A stretch of 64,000 nt of DNA from Brachypodium distachyon (taxonomy: Eukaryota; Streptophyta; Magnoliopsida; Poales; Poaceae), in the NCBI RefSeq assembly GCF_000005505.3, contig NC_016132.3, positions 48,188,914 to 48,252,913 of the forward strand, written 5' to 3'. Position numbers and translations under genes: made by a program. Under the pieces are notes generated by a model. The model was not told where the DNA came from. It worked only from the letters and a program-made list of their open reading frames with translations, and made no database searches. This document shows positions 25,429 to 36,061 of this stretch, one piece after another. How positions within the stretch are numbered: the stretch's first letter is position 1; the number at the start of each line of letters is the position of its first letter.

Positions 25429-26719
25429 TCAGTGATTAGCTTTATAGTTATTATACATTTCTTGGGCCATAACATCTCTACGATGAGTCCACTCATTAGA
25501 AGAAGAGATAGATGTGATAAATTCGGGTGCATGGTGCTCCCCTTCATATATATCTTGTTCCACCACAAACTCATCTTCATCCTCATCATCTCCCATCTCT
25601 TCTAAAATCAGGTTGTGCAGCAAACCACATGCCATTATAATTCTGCATTGTGTTTTTAGAGGAAGCATGGAGACCTCAAAATTGCCCATTTATTCTTGAT
25701 TCTAGCAAAAGACCTCTCAACAATGTTTCTAGCTTTAGCATGACACATGTTGAAATATTCTTCAGCGCTATTTGGTGGATTTTGTGCGGTCCAACCACCA
25801 ATATGATACCTCTGTCCTCGGTATGGAGCTAAAAAACCCTTCCCATTTGTGTATCTAGCATCAACTAGGTAATATTGGTCCGCAGGTACTCGTAAACCAT
25901 TAGGGCGTGAGATAGCATCTCTTAAAACTCTCCCATCATGGGCAGAGCCCTCCCATCCAGGCAACATGTAAATATACTTCATGTCAGGTCCACAAACACC
26001 TAAGACATTGGTACTAATCTCAGCCTTCCTCGACCTATACCTCCGTTTAATGTCTACTGGGACAATAACCTTAACATGAGTACCATCTAAGGCACCCAAA
26101 CAGTTCTACAATAGCAACAAAAAACCAAGAAAAAAATTTAATACAAGCCATTATATCATTAATTTTTCAAATATGGTACTATGCTGGCTCAATATCTAAT
26201 TACCTTGAAATATTTCCATTTTGGATCATCACTGTCCTCAGGTATAGGCTCTGGTTTCTCAAGCAGCAAAGAGTGCAGCTTAAGCACAGCTAGAAGGCAA
26301 GCATTGAAATTCCTACTCACTGTCTCTCAACTCCTGTAGAAATACTTGCCAACTGTCCTATTCTTAATATGGTGAGACAAGGTATGTAGAAAGGAAGCTA
26401 CTATTTCTTCAAGTGAAGTATTGTGTGTGCCCCTAAGGCCACCAAATTCTGCCACCATATCACGTAGAACGTGGAAGGTTCTTCTATTAACACGCAGCTC
26501 AGATATGCAACCCTTGTCACTCTCATGAATCATCTCAAACAATCGCTGAGCCCTAAGACTCCTATTCCTAATCCTCCTCTCTATTTTCAAACACCTTCTT
26601 CTATAGGCGACGGAAAACATTAACCACACATAGTAATACATCATTACTAGACTACTCATCATTAGCCTAATTCTCAGGTTCCTTATTCTTGATCGTGCGT
26701 TTAATGGGAGACGAGCCAT
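25429..26719 (-). pseudogene. PIF/Harbinger transposase (DDE_Tnp_4 type), broken by a stop and a frameshift
   Basis: Exon A 26719-26204 and exon B 26105-25429 join at a GT-AG intron (Tyr-Phe-Lys|Asn-Cys-Leu-Gly). The catalytic triad is visible: Asp in GALDGTH, Asp in YYLVDARYTNGKG and Glu in NIVERSFARIK. Two lesions are seen. A TGA at 26329-26327 lies inside exon A between Tyr-Arg-Ser and Glu-Thr-Val-Ser, where relatives usually have Gly. A shift of reading frame occurs at about 25659-25664, after WAILRSPCF, so the C-terminal part (KTQCRIIMACGLLHN) continues in another frame. Either would prevent a full-length product. Both could in principle be assembly errors, but together they fit a decaying element. 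Confidence 0.88.
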
Positions 26720-27140
26720 GTTGGTCTACAAAAATTAAGATATGGTGCACATAAGCACTAGACTACTCATCATAAGAACAAACATTGGGTAAAAAACAAA
26801 GAGATGTTGTACACAGTAATGAAGGTTTTCTTCTCTAAAAGTAAAAATAAAAGCAATTGTCAGTTCTACTTTTGGACAGAACAGAAGCAATCTACTAGTG
26901 ACAGTAAAAAACTACTTGTCATAATAATAGAAGCAATGCCAGGTTAGCCTAGCCATGACAATAATTTTTAAATGCATAATCAAGAATCAGAGGATCAATG
27001 TTGTGGTACTCATCAGACAACAAGAACATGGAATTCCCCCGCAAAAAAAAAACAAGAACATGGAATTGCAAATTACATCAAGAACATGCAGCAAGGAAAA
27101 ATTAATGTGATCTGAGGGGGCAAAGGGATAGGAGATCTAC

Positions 27141-27314
27141 CAGGATGAGGCTGAGGAGGGTGGCCTGGTCGACCTTGACGAAGTCCCTGTCCCAGTTCTT
27201 GAGGTCGCCGGTGGGGGCGGCGGAGATTCTAGGGCTGACCTCGGCGACCTCTGAGCGACCTCTTCCTCCGGTGTTAATGGGAGCAGATCTGAGCAGAGAG
27301 GAGAGAGCCGCCAT
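27141..27314 (-). other. SKP1-like coding segment inside the PIF/Harbinger element
   Basis: An open frame from ATG 27314 runs 58 codons to Leu-Ile-Leu at 27141, followed at once by GT (GTAGATC). Its last 20 or so residues (DLKNWD, then FVKVDQATL and LIL) match the conserved core of plant SKP1 (ASK/OSK) proteins, subunits of SCF ubiquitin ligases. The first 35 residues are not recognised. The donor-like GT right after LIL would fit a copied exon plus the start of its intron. It could be a captured gene fragment, or a first exon now used by the transposon. It cannot encode a working SKP1, because the rest of the protein is absent. Confidence 0.6.
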
Positions 27315-27754
27315 GTTCAATCCAAATCAAGAGCAGCAAATCAAGAAAGAGGAGAGGGGCGGAATCATGTGTAGGGAGGGGAAGAATAGAGGCGATGGCG
27401 GAATCGGGGTGTACCTTGTGAACCCTAGATCGCGGAGGAGCCGATGTCGCAGAGAGGGAGAGCAGCCGCCGCCGCCTGAGCCGCACACCGCCGGAAGGAC
27501 GAAGTGGAGGGAGGGGAGGGGAGGGGAGACGAGGACGAGGACTGGTCGCCGGCTAGGTCGCCATCGTGCGGAGAGAGGAAGAGAAGCCGATTCCCGGATT
27601 TGATTTTGCTCGAGGTCAGGCGTTATTCCCCTAGCGAAGAGATGTATCCGATACAGTTTAAAGCAATTACATAGAGTCACGACCAAACATCCGGACCCGT
27701 ATCAGGTTACGGGGTATTTAATACGGGTCCAAAGTGCCCCAACCAAACACGTCC

Positions 27755-29828
27755 TAAGAGTAGATCAGGCAGCACACAGGAGCACTGACAGTGCAATGCT
27801 TCGAGCCTGAAAGTGACGGAACTGTACTACACAAGTGGTTTGGCTTGGCTCCCGTAAAGACGAGCACCGAAACACTGCAGGTAGAATCTTCCGAGCAAGC
27901 AGGGAAACTTTCCGTGCCTCATAGTAGTGCCAGTGCCACTATTATTGCGGATTTTCACCTGATCCTGATGGAATTTCTTTCTGCCTTGGCGCTCCTCCCC
28001 GGCGTCAAGGAATAGTCTTCGAAGTGATCCGAGCACGTGGGCAATTTTCAGGAGGATCTCAGTCCAGTTGCAGATCTCGATACATTGCACCCCCCCCTGC
28101 TTTAGCACAATCGGTAGCTTTCGGCAAAGATTTCTGATTTCCTCAAATTCGTACTCTCTTTTTTGCATGTACAGTATAAAAGAACTGACGGTTATCGAAG
28201 TGCTGAGTACGGTAGAACAGTAGAGAGCCTGTCCCCAGCCGTTGGATCAAACACAAGCCCACGACGGGGAGGGCATCCTGACGAGGAAAGAAGCACTTAA
28301 GCAGGCCGGTCGCGATGGAGAGACTTCGGGTGTGTCTGGCTGATAATCAAATTAAGCCTTATTAATGTTTTGGTCATGACCAAAATTTTAACACGCCTTT
28401 AGTTGGTCGTCAAGTTATGGGGAAGCCAATAATACATTACCAACTCTATTAATTTTTTATGAGATAGGCTGAAGTGAAATCAAACACACCCTTCATCTTT
28501 TGCAGTAACATGCGTCATGTGGAGTTACAGTTGACTTAGAAAATTATTCAGTATGGATAAAGTTCCCGTCGAAACGTAAAGCGTCCTAGCCTTTCCTCCA
28601 CTACCAATTCTGAACCTTCTAGTCATTGGCGCAGCAAGATCCGGGAAGAAGGTAGTTAAGCTCGTGCGATTCGGCAAGACATTTATCTGCGACTGTGACG
28701 ACCACCAGTGTCAACGGCATCTTAGAAGACTAAGGAAAAATCCTTGCACCAAAGATTTCCCAACGAAAAGGCTGCTTCAGCGCCGAATATCTGAACTAAA
28801 GTAATTCGACAAATGGGAATAATACTGGTGTGGTGAAGCTACAGTGGAGATTTTTCTTCTTCTTTTGCCTTACTGATCTTCAACGTCGTATCAAGCAACC
28901 GCAAGAGTTCAAACCACTGGGCTCTGCATTCTATAATGCACACAGCCATACAATCAACACAAGGAACAATTCAATGCATGACACAAAGGAAAACTCTATG
29001 GAGCGCCTATCCGTGCGCTACATCGCTACAGTGGAGACGAGTATGAATATGGCATGATAGATTATTACGCAGGACAGCTTTTACCAAAATATGACCACAA
29101 GCCAGCTGACGACTTCCCGATGTATCATGCAGTGCCAATTTGTTGAGAGCAAGTAGGAAGGTTTGAGTTTCATTGGTCAACACAAGCAAAACTCATGAAA
29201 CATAAGCTCAAATTCCTGGGGTTACTAGTTAAGAGTTAAAATTCTGAACAAAACTGGAAGCTATTACTCCCTGTATCAGCAGTACCAAACAAGAGGATAT
29301 AATAGTAGTGACAATGTCGCTCCTTATTCAGAAAAAGAAGTATTCATAATGTTTGAACATTTCAAACAACAGTGCAAGCTAGCGGCCGTCCAAATCACTA
29401 ACCAAATATTCCAAAAAATTACATTCCACGCAGATGAGGGACAGATCACAAATGTTCATGATCTAAGACATGGAGAGGCAGTATGCTTTGTCTCAACAAA
29501 AATTCAACACTGTGAACATCAATAAGAAACAGCTACACGAATATAATTGAGTCTTAGGAGATTGACCACTGAGAGGCCACATCCTAAATTGTATCAGCAG
29601 TACCACTGTGCACTCTTATTGCCCAACTGAAGAAACAGGGCTCCTTGTCAGTATCCAGTGTACCAGAACCATAGTCGCTAACTATCTTACAGTGGCTACA
29701 AAAGCGAATTGGTGGGCTGCATAGGAACCTTGGTGTACATTTGTGAAATCGAAGGAATGCCCAGCATCACTTGAAAAGAATATCACAAATAGTACGCAAA
29801 AACTGGAAGGGACAAAGATGACTAACTG
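27755..29828. other. Intergenic region between PIF/Harbinger element and Rab 3' end
   Basis: A small MITE lies at 28328-28491. Overlapping open frames at 27791-28015 (+) and 27827-28168 (-) have no recognisable domain and oppose each other. 28500-29828 shows no recognisable gene; its right part probably contains the Rab 3' untranslated region. Confidence 0.45.
28328..28491. mobile_element. Small TIR element (MITE), 164 bp, TTC duplication
   Basis: Starts GGGTGTGTCTGGCTG and ends with TCAAACACACCC, giving imperfect terminal inverted repeats. TTC lies on both sides (28325-28327 and 28492-28494). A 3-bp duplication and GGGTGTGTTTG-type ends point to a Tourist/PIF-like or CACTA-related element. 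TTC is not the usual TWA target. Confidence 0.65.
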
Positions 29829-32800
29829 CTAGCATGCACATCCGCCTCTCTGTTCAGTCTCGGGGACAGGATCCGCAACTGTTTGGAAGTAGCTGAATGG
29901 AATGAAAAAGAGGGTTATGAACAACTAAAATGTAGCATCACCACATTTAACAGCATTTCTATCTTTGTTGCAACAAGGTAGTGCCACATAATAAACACAA
30001 GCTAAAGGCAAGATCTTCAAATAGGTGCATTATTCTAGTCCAGATGTGCATTATTTAAGAATTTGCATGCAGACTAATCTAAGCATTAAAAAAAAAAGCT
30101 AAGGGTAAGATCTTCAAAGAGGTGCGATCTTTTCTACTCCAGAAGAGATGCCATTATTTAAGAATCTCCATGCACATAGAGAATCTTAACATTAAAAACA
30201 ACAAAGCCAATAAGAAATGGACCGTAGGAACGAGAGCTTATGTGATCATCTTGCAGAATATAAGACTATCCGAAGCTTTCAACAGGACGCCTACACAACT
30301 GTCTAGATAAAATGACCAAATAAATGACAGGTTCACGAACAGTACCACCTACTGACCAAGAGTCAACAATATGCGACAAAATTGGTGAGCACATAATCAT
30401 CTTAATGAATGCCACAAAAAACAGGTTGGGGTGTGCACTTCCCATGGAAGATGACAAAGTTTTGAAGAGACATAATCATGTATCCGCAGGATAAGCTTAG
30501 TCCAAGTTAGACAAAAGCTTCATACAAAACAATGATGTGTGCAAATTGACTTACATGTCCTGATCACGCTCGTGCTCTAGGGCAAGCTTTGCAACAGACA
30601 AAAATGCGTCATCGACATTGTAGTCTTCTTTTGCAGAAGTTTCGTAATAAGGAATATTGCCTTTCGAAGAACACCACTCAATTGCTTTCTTCTCAGAAAC
30701 CTGTGCAAAAACTGGTTAGTATCTATCTGGAGAGAGAGCTGTAAGTTATAATGCGAGGAACTAACCACTCGGCTTTTGCCACCATCAACATCAATCTTGT
30801 TCCCAAGCAGGATGAATGGGAAAGTTTTGGGATCTGATGGGCTAGCCTAAAAATGAAATGAAAATAGTCATTGTCAATTAAATGTGTCAAGATGCTACAG
30901 GAGATAGAAATGATAGTATTGTAAATTTATGTTTTTACGATTAACCATATGCCCAGAGCAAAACATTAGTAAAGCACAAATCATCTTACCAAATAATCCA
31001 CCAATAAAATATTTGAAATCAGTGAGTTTCACACAAAAGTAAAAGACCTGAAAAAGTTCCATAATTTCTCGAACACGCTGAGCGGCATGTCTTTTCCATT
31101 AAGAAGAAAGCACAAGAAGTGCAAGTACAAACAAGGCAACAACAAAGAGACCCAAAAGGGGTTCAAAGAAGTTCCATAATAACCAGCATTGCAGGTAAAA
31201 ACATTGCACACTACACATATTTGTTCTCAAAGAAGTAACATAAGACCTTAACAATCTGAATTAGCTTGCTACGTACTCCAGAATTATACAGTCCCAGCAC
31301 TAGGTGAGCTAAATCGGTTTATATGGCATATCCAACACTAATCAACTTGAAGTGTCTATTCACATATCACCAGAATTTATATCAATACCATCACATACAT
31401 CTTCAGGGCAATAGGTTAGATACTGACGCACTTCCATTGCTGCATTGCACAAGGAAACTGCTCATATCTGATGTAGTTCTAGAGATGTAGATGGTCCCTG
31501 TGCAACTTAATAAATCAGTTTGCATAGTGAAACTGCTTAAGTATGAAAGTTTGCAAGGTTAAGCTTAATAGATCATTATTGCAAAGCAGAACTGTCCTAT
31601 ATGAGTTGCTATTGACTTATAGGCCTTTGTTGTGCTTAAAAAACACACATAAACCAAAAAAAAAAATATGTATGCATGTTCAAGCTTTATAAACATAATA
31701 GTGACCCATAACCATAACCGACAATCTCCATCTCTTATGCAGGTTATCTTCCAGTGTACCCATTGGCTCCGTTCCTGGGCATTACTGCAACAGGAAGTGG
31801 ACAGGCCTTTGGTTATGGCTGCCTGTACTCAAGTGGAGCGAGCTCTCAAGGAGGTTTTTACCCACAATGAGTGGCAGCGTAAACTGCAGCCGCAAGCTCC
31901 TTAGTGTCTTTCTTGTTGGGTGTATTAAGTTTTTTACTTTTCGTTTTCATACGGTTTTGTTGGGCTGTGTGCATCTTGCTATGCAGAGGCCAGGTGCGAA
32001 CTTGCTGGATGTATCTTCTTGATGCGACTTTTAAGTTCAATAAAAGCTCCCTTTATCGAAAAATAAACATAATGGTGACATCAGATAAAGCTGTCAACCA
32101 AAAAGAACACTGTTGGAATAATAAATGTGAACTGTTCTACACGGAGTATGTACAAGCAGTCAAGCATGAAGAAGCATCAAATGACATGCAAGATAACAAT
32201 CTTACTTGGTTGAGGAACTCATCATGCCATGTGTTGAGCGTATCGAATGACCTGTTAACATTGACATCATAAACGAGCACACAGCAATCTGCTCCTCTGT
32301 AGAATGCAACACCAAGACTCTGGAATCTCTCCTGCCCTGCTGTGTCCCAGATCTATAAACAAAGCAACCCCAGATGATTACAACATCAGTCAGTTTCTTC
32401 CCTGTGAAAGAGCTGCAACTAGGCGTTCCACTCACCTGCAATGTGACAAGCCTGTCTTCAATAAGGACCTCCTTGGTGACGAAATCCGCACCAATTGTAG
32501 CTTTGTACTGCTGGCTGAACTTGTTGTGAACATATCTAAACAATGAAGTCAAGCATATCAAAGGGCACAAGGTAACAGAATTTCGGAGTATAGATAGCAA
32601 CATACTTTTCCTAGTGCCATCTTATACAATTAAATCATGATTTCATCACAAATCCTGGGTATTGCATGCAGAACGAATGAAATGGGCGGCATCAAAATGC
32701 AACCAAACAGAGGTCCACCACGAGCCGAGTACAAAATTCCAATTCACAAGCAGGGTTGCTGACAAATGCGTTCCTGCAGATAATGGAACCTTACGAGCAA

Positions 32801-33199
32801 AAGGCACAGCAGCAGATGGCCTGCAAATTTGCTGCCTGTTAAGCACCACTGCGTTAATTGATTAGAGGTAGCAAAACGAGAAAATCCCACCCAACATGGA
32901 TCAACCCCACCGAAATTAAACGGTAGCAAACTAAATACGGTTTATTAAAGACATTCGAGGCCAAGTCTAGGATACTGGTTCATCAGCGACGTCTTCCCGA
33001 CCCTGCACAGAACCAAATCAAACAAGCTCACGGATTACAGTCACATCCAAATCGAGCCCCCACCCAAAAAACGACGAGGGGAATGACTGGAATCGGGCAA
33101 GCGGATCCGAGGGCAGGGAGAGGGGAGGAGGGAATGGGCTGACCCGCTGTCGCCGAGGACGATGACCTTGAGGAGGGTTCGCCTGCGCGAGGTCGACAT
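29829..33199 (-). CDS. RABG3: Rab7/RabG3-type small GTPase
   Basis: Seven exons: 33199-33144, 33002-32976, 32535-32436, 32352-32206, 30846-30766, 30700-30555, 29892-29829, giving 206 residues, the usual Rab7 length. Plant Rab7 (RabG) proteins act on late endosomes and the tonoplast in vacuolar traffic. All GTPase boxes are visible: GDSGVGKTS, effector loop [21 protein letters not shown] and ETSAK. The C-terminus Gly-Gly-Cys-Ala-Cys is a double-geranylgeranylation site. Exon 2 is only 27 bases and the P-loop is split across exons 1 and 2. Large introns include one with a LINE fragment (31706-32062). The spliced product matches the RABG3 group closely; the subgroup letter is not resolved. Confidence 0.95.
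31706..32062 (+). mobile_element. 5'-truncated LINE retrotransposon in Rab intron, 17-bp TSD
   Basis: 357 bases lie between two 17-base direct repeats (31689-31705 and 32063-32079, one mismatch). The plus-strand frame ends in [17 protein letters not shown] and [15 protein letters not shown] before a stop at about 31904. It resembles the C-terminal end of ORF2 in grass LINEs as I remember them. AATAAA and a short A-run precede the right repeat. Duplication length, 5' truncation and A-tail are standard marks of LINE insertion. It is antisense to the Rab gene, in its fourth intron. Confidence 0.8.
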
Positions 33200-33770
33200 G
33201 GATAGGGCCGATCGCGATCGATCTCTCCGGAGGCCTGTCGGCTCGTCGCGAGGCGCACGAGGGGACAAAAAGGAAATCTGAAAATGAAAGACGGAAGGGA
33301 GGCGGTGGTGGTAGACTGGTCGTGGATTTGATGTAATCTGGGGCTCTGCCTGCGTGGTCTCGAAATTTTTGAAGCGGGGTTCGTGCGAGGATGTCCCTGG
33401 TGGCTGGTGGATGGAGCCAGGAGCTGGCTGGAGCGTGGAGAGGAGGAGGACGTGCCGAACTGCTGCCACGCGACGCGAGCTGAGCCGGAAGCGGTTCCTC
33501 GGCACGTCAGGGAGTTCTGTCGCCTGCCGTAGAGGCCACCATCCGCCGTTCGTGAACAAACGAGCATACAGACCGCTTTCGAGCAGGGAAAACAGGCAAA
33601 ACGACATTGAAAAAAATTGATGATCAATCAACTATCTCCAACACAAAACATACAATGAGTATCGCTAAACCAACTCCTCCTACTTAGATCGTCTTTAGTT
33701 AAAATTCTGCTGCACAGAACCAACCGCAAGAAGATTTTGATCTTAGCTGGAGGTTTCAATTTCCATACTA

Positions 33771-33873
33771 CTCTTTCCGTTTTATAATTCTTGTCTCAAA
33801 TTTGCATAAAAATAAATGTATCTATTCTTAAAAAATGTATAAGATTTCGACAAGAATTATGAAACAGAGGAAG
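33771..33873. mobile_element. Stowaway-like MITE
   Basis: About 103 bp with ends CTCTTTCCGTTTTATAATTC and GAATTATGAAACAGAGGAAG, with TA on both sides (33769-33770 and 33874-33875). The arms pair through TCTTGTC and GACAAGA. It lies upstream of the Rab gene. Confidence 0.75.
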
Positions 33874-34092
33874 TAATTTATAACCTTCTTAGGCCTCCTT
33901 GTTTGAAGAGAATTATACACTTAAGGGTAAACTATTTCTCTCTCCTTTTAGCCATTTCACCTTATCATTAGTCTCAGAAAGATTGTATCACCTAAAATGA
34001 GATTATGCCCCCCCCCCCCTCTTAAGCATCTCCTGAAACTCAAACACTGACCTTCGGATTGTACCACCTCATGCACAGTGACTTGTTTAATA

Positions 34093-34166
34093 CTCCCTCC
34101 GTTCCATAAAGATTGGCATGGCTAGATCTAGTTCAAAACCGCGCCAATCTTTATGAAACGGAGGGA
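34093..34166. mobile_element. Short Stowaway-like MITE
   Basis: About 74 bp palindromic element: CTCCCTCCGTTCCATAAAG at the left, CTTTATGAAACGGAGGGA at the right. The left flank is TA; the right flank is degraded. Confidence 0.75.
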
Positions 34167-34879
34167 TTAAAAGTACGTGTGTAATATTTGGGGAATTTGT
34201 CTGCCAAGGTAGAATCCTTCATCCAAACATCTTTCCGAAATCTAGTTTGTTTACCGGGTCAACCACTCTTTTAGACATGTTATAAAACATGGGCTTGATA
34301 TTCTAGTGTGCCGTATCTAAGATAAAACATGTTACCTACAGAGAAAAAAAATCTTTACTTGACCATCATATCGCGAAAATATAAATTTAGTCTCTTATTG
34401 TGTTTTTATGTATTCCATCTACTCGGTTGTCAAAATGAGATATCTTTGATTACTTCAGCCACGAAAAACGGTTCAGCGACAAATATGTGATGATTTTGCA
34501 TCTGACTTTCACAATGGTCGTCCATTAAGCACGTGAGGGCAACCACATCAAGCCCCGGGGTTCCTGTGACACCCACACCCCGAGAAGTGTCACTTCGTGC
34601 ACCGAATTCTAGACGACAGAGACACCGAGGAGAAAAGGAGAGCCTCGGAGAGTAGCAAGCGCACACGAATGAGAGGGGGTGGAATCAACCATATAGTAGA
34701 CCGCATGAAAAATCGTTCCATGCAAACATGCAAATACCAATATGACTTTTGGATGAATCAAGGACCAAAAGTATCCTGCTTTTATAGTTAAGGGGCAAAA
34801 TTTATACAAAAGGGGCAAATGGAATCCGGTGATCTCTTTCATATGCCAAGAACAAGATGGTTTGCAGAGATGGTGGTAA

Positions 34880-35760
34880 GAGCATCACCAGCAGACTCCT
34901 CATATTTGGCTCCCTAAATCTCTATATGGGGATTCCCTATGAAAGATTCTCTCCCCAAAAATTTCTTTCCTCTCCGACAGACTCCCCAAATTCCATTCCC
35001 TATATTTCACTTAGCTATATTTTATTCATATATGTTTCAAGCGTTTTCCTGAATAAATATGTTTTGAAACTAAATAATAATTAAAATGGTATAATTTAAA
35101 TCAAATATTTTAATTTTCTCATTTAGACAAGAATATCAAAGTAAATTACATTAAGCAGTTTACAACAATTTAAATTGAGCAATTTACATCAACAATTTGC
35201 ATCAACAGTTCAACACGAGAAGCAAGTAGCAAGAAGCAAGCAGAAATCTCCCCAGCACCATCTCTCTCGTCCGCAACTCCACCACGGGTTCACAACCACC
35301 GCCGTCTCATCCACTATACAGCCTCAGGCCCACAACGCCGCCGACCCCTGTCCATTGCTAGGCCACAGCGCCCGCGCCGCCTCTCCCCACGCCCACCGCC
35401 TGCCTCAACTGCCGCCTCTCCAAATCCCAACTCCATGTCCCCACCTCCGCCAGCCGCCGCGACAGGGAGCTCAGCCTCCAAACCAACGGCACCGGATCCA
35501 CCTCCATGACGGGAACAACCAGAGGGGATCGGGGGAAGGAGAAACGAAGGGGGTCATACTAGCGGGAGGAGTGCGATTCCGTTGAAGTCGTTGGGATGGG
35601 GAGTCCCCATCGGGCTGCTGGGTTTGGGGGCTCCCGATGGCGATTTGGGGAGCAGCTAGGTTTAGGGGTTGAGAAGGGGGCTCTGCTGGAGGTGTTATTT
35701 TGTCAAAACCCCCTAAATTTCAGGATAGGGGGTGAGATGAGGAGTCTGCTGGTAATGCTC
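34880..35760. mobile_element. Non-autonomous TIR element, 0.9 kb, with GC-rich interior
   Basis: Starts GAGCATCACCAGCAGACTCC and ends with the reverse complement of GAGCATTACCAGCAGACTCC, giving terminal repeats of about 24 bases with one mismatch. No convincing target duplication was seen, so the superfamily is open. The interior 35230-35590 is GC-rich and coding-like (Pro/His-rich frame 35175-35585) in an AT-rich context, which may be captured sequence or simple composition. No protein domain was recognised. Confidence 0.6.
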
Positions 35761-36061
35761 CGATAGATTCTCTCCTCAAATTTGCTTTCTCTCCAGCAGA
35801 CTCCCTAAATCCTACCTCCTATAATTTATTCATCTATATTTTATTTATCTCTTTTAATTTTTTGAGGGAGAGAAAGGAATATTTCAATGCAATAGTTGGG
35901 ATGGGGAGTCCCCATCCGGCTCCTTAGTTTTGGGGCTCCCTGAGGCGATTTGGGGGCCGGCTAGATTTGGGAAATGGGATAGGGGCTCTACTGGATTTGT
36001 TTTTTTCACCAAAACCCTCAAATATGACGGGGAGGGATGGGGAGGCTGCTAAACATGTTCT
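35761..36061. mobile_element. Related, shorter copy of the preceding TIR element
   Basis: Directly after the first element, the order of blocks repeats at reduced length: GATTCTCTCC..., CAGCAGACTCCCTAAAT, TTGGGATGGGGAGTCCCCAT, GGCGATTTGGGG, AGGGGCTCTACTGGA and AAAACCCTCAAAT. The GC-rich interior of the first copy is missing. It looks like a deletion derivative inserted next to, or duplicated from, the first. Confidence 0.55.

Larger units (their letters stand above)
23222..27754. mobile_element. PIF/Harbinger DNA transposon, 4.5 kb, with ORF1 and broken transposase
   Basis: The element starts GGACGTGTTTGGTTG and ends with its perfect 15-bp reverse complement. TAA flanks both ends (23219-23221 and 27755-27757), the 3-bp duplication expected of PIF/Harbinger. 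On the minus strand it holds a SKP1-like coding segment (27314-27141), a DDE transposase pseudogene (26719-25429) and a Myb/SANT-like ORF1 (25338-24081). Two-ORF organisation (nuclease plus Myb-like helper) is established for PIF/Harbinger. Intact ends and a clear duplication suggest fairly recent insertion; the transposase lesions suggest it now needs a helper in trans. Confidence 0.93.

Noticed and set aside
27791..28168. Opposing open frames of 74 and 113 residues after the PIF/Harbinger element
   Set aside because: They overlap on opposite strands and neither has a recognisable motif or splice structure; not enough to call a gene.
35175..35585. 136-residue Pro/His-rich frame inside a TIR element
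   Set aside because: Low-complexity and GC-driven with no domain; treated as element interior, not a gene.
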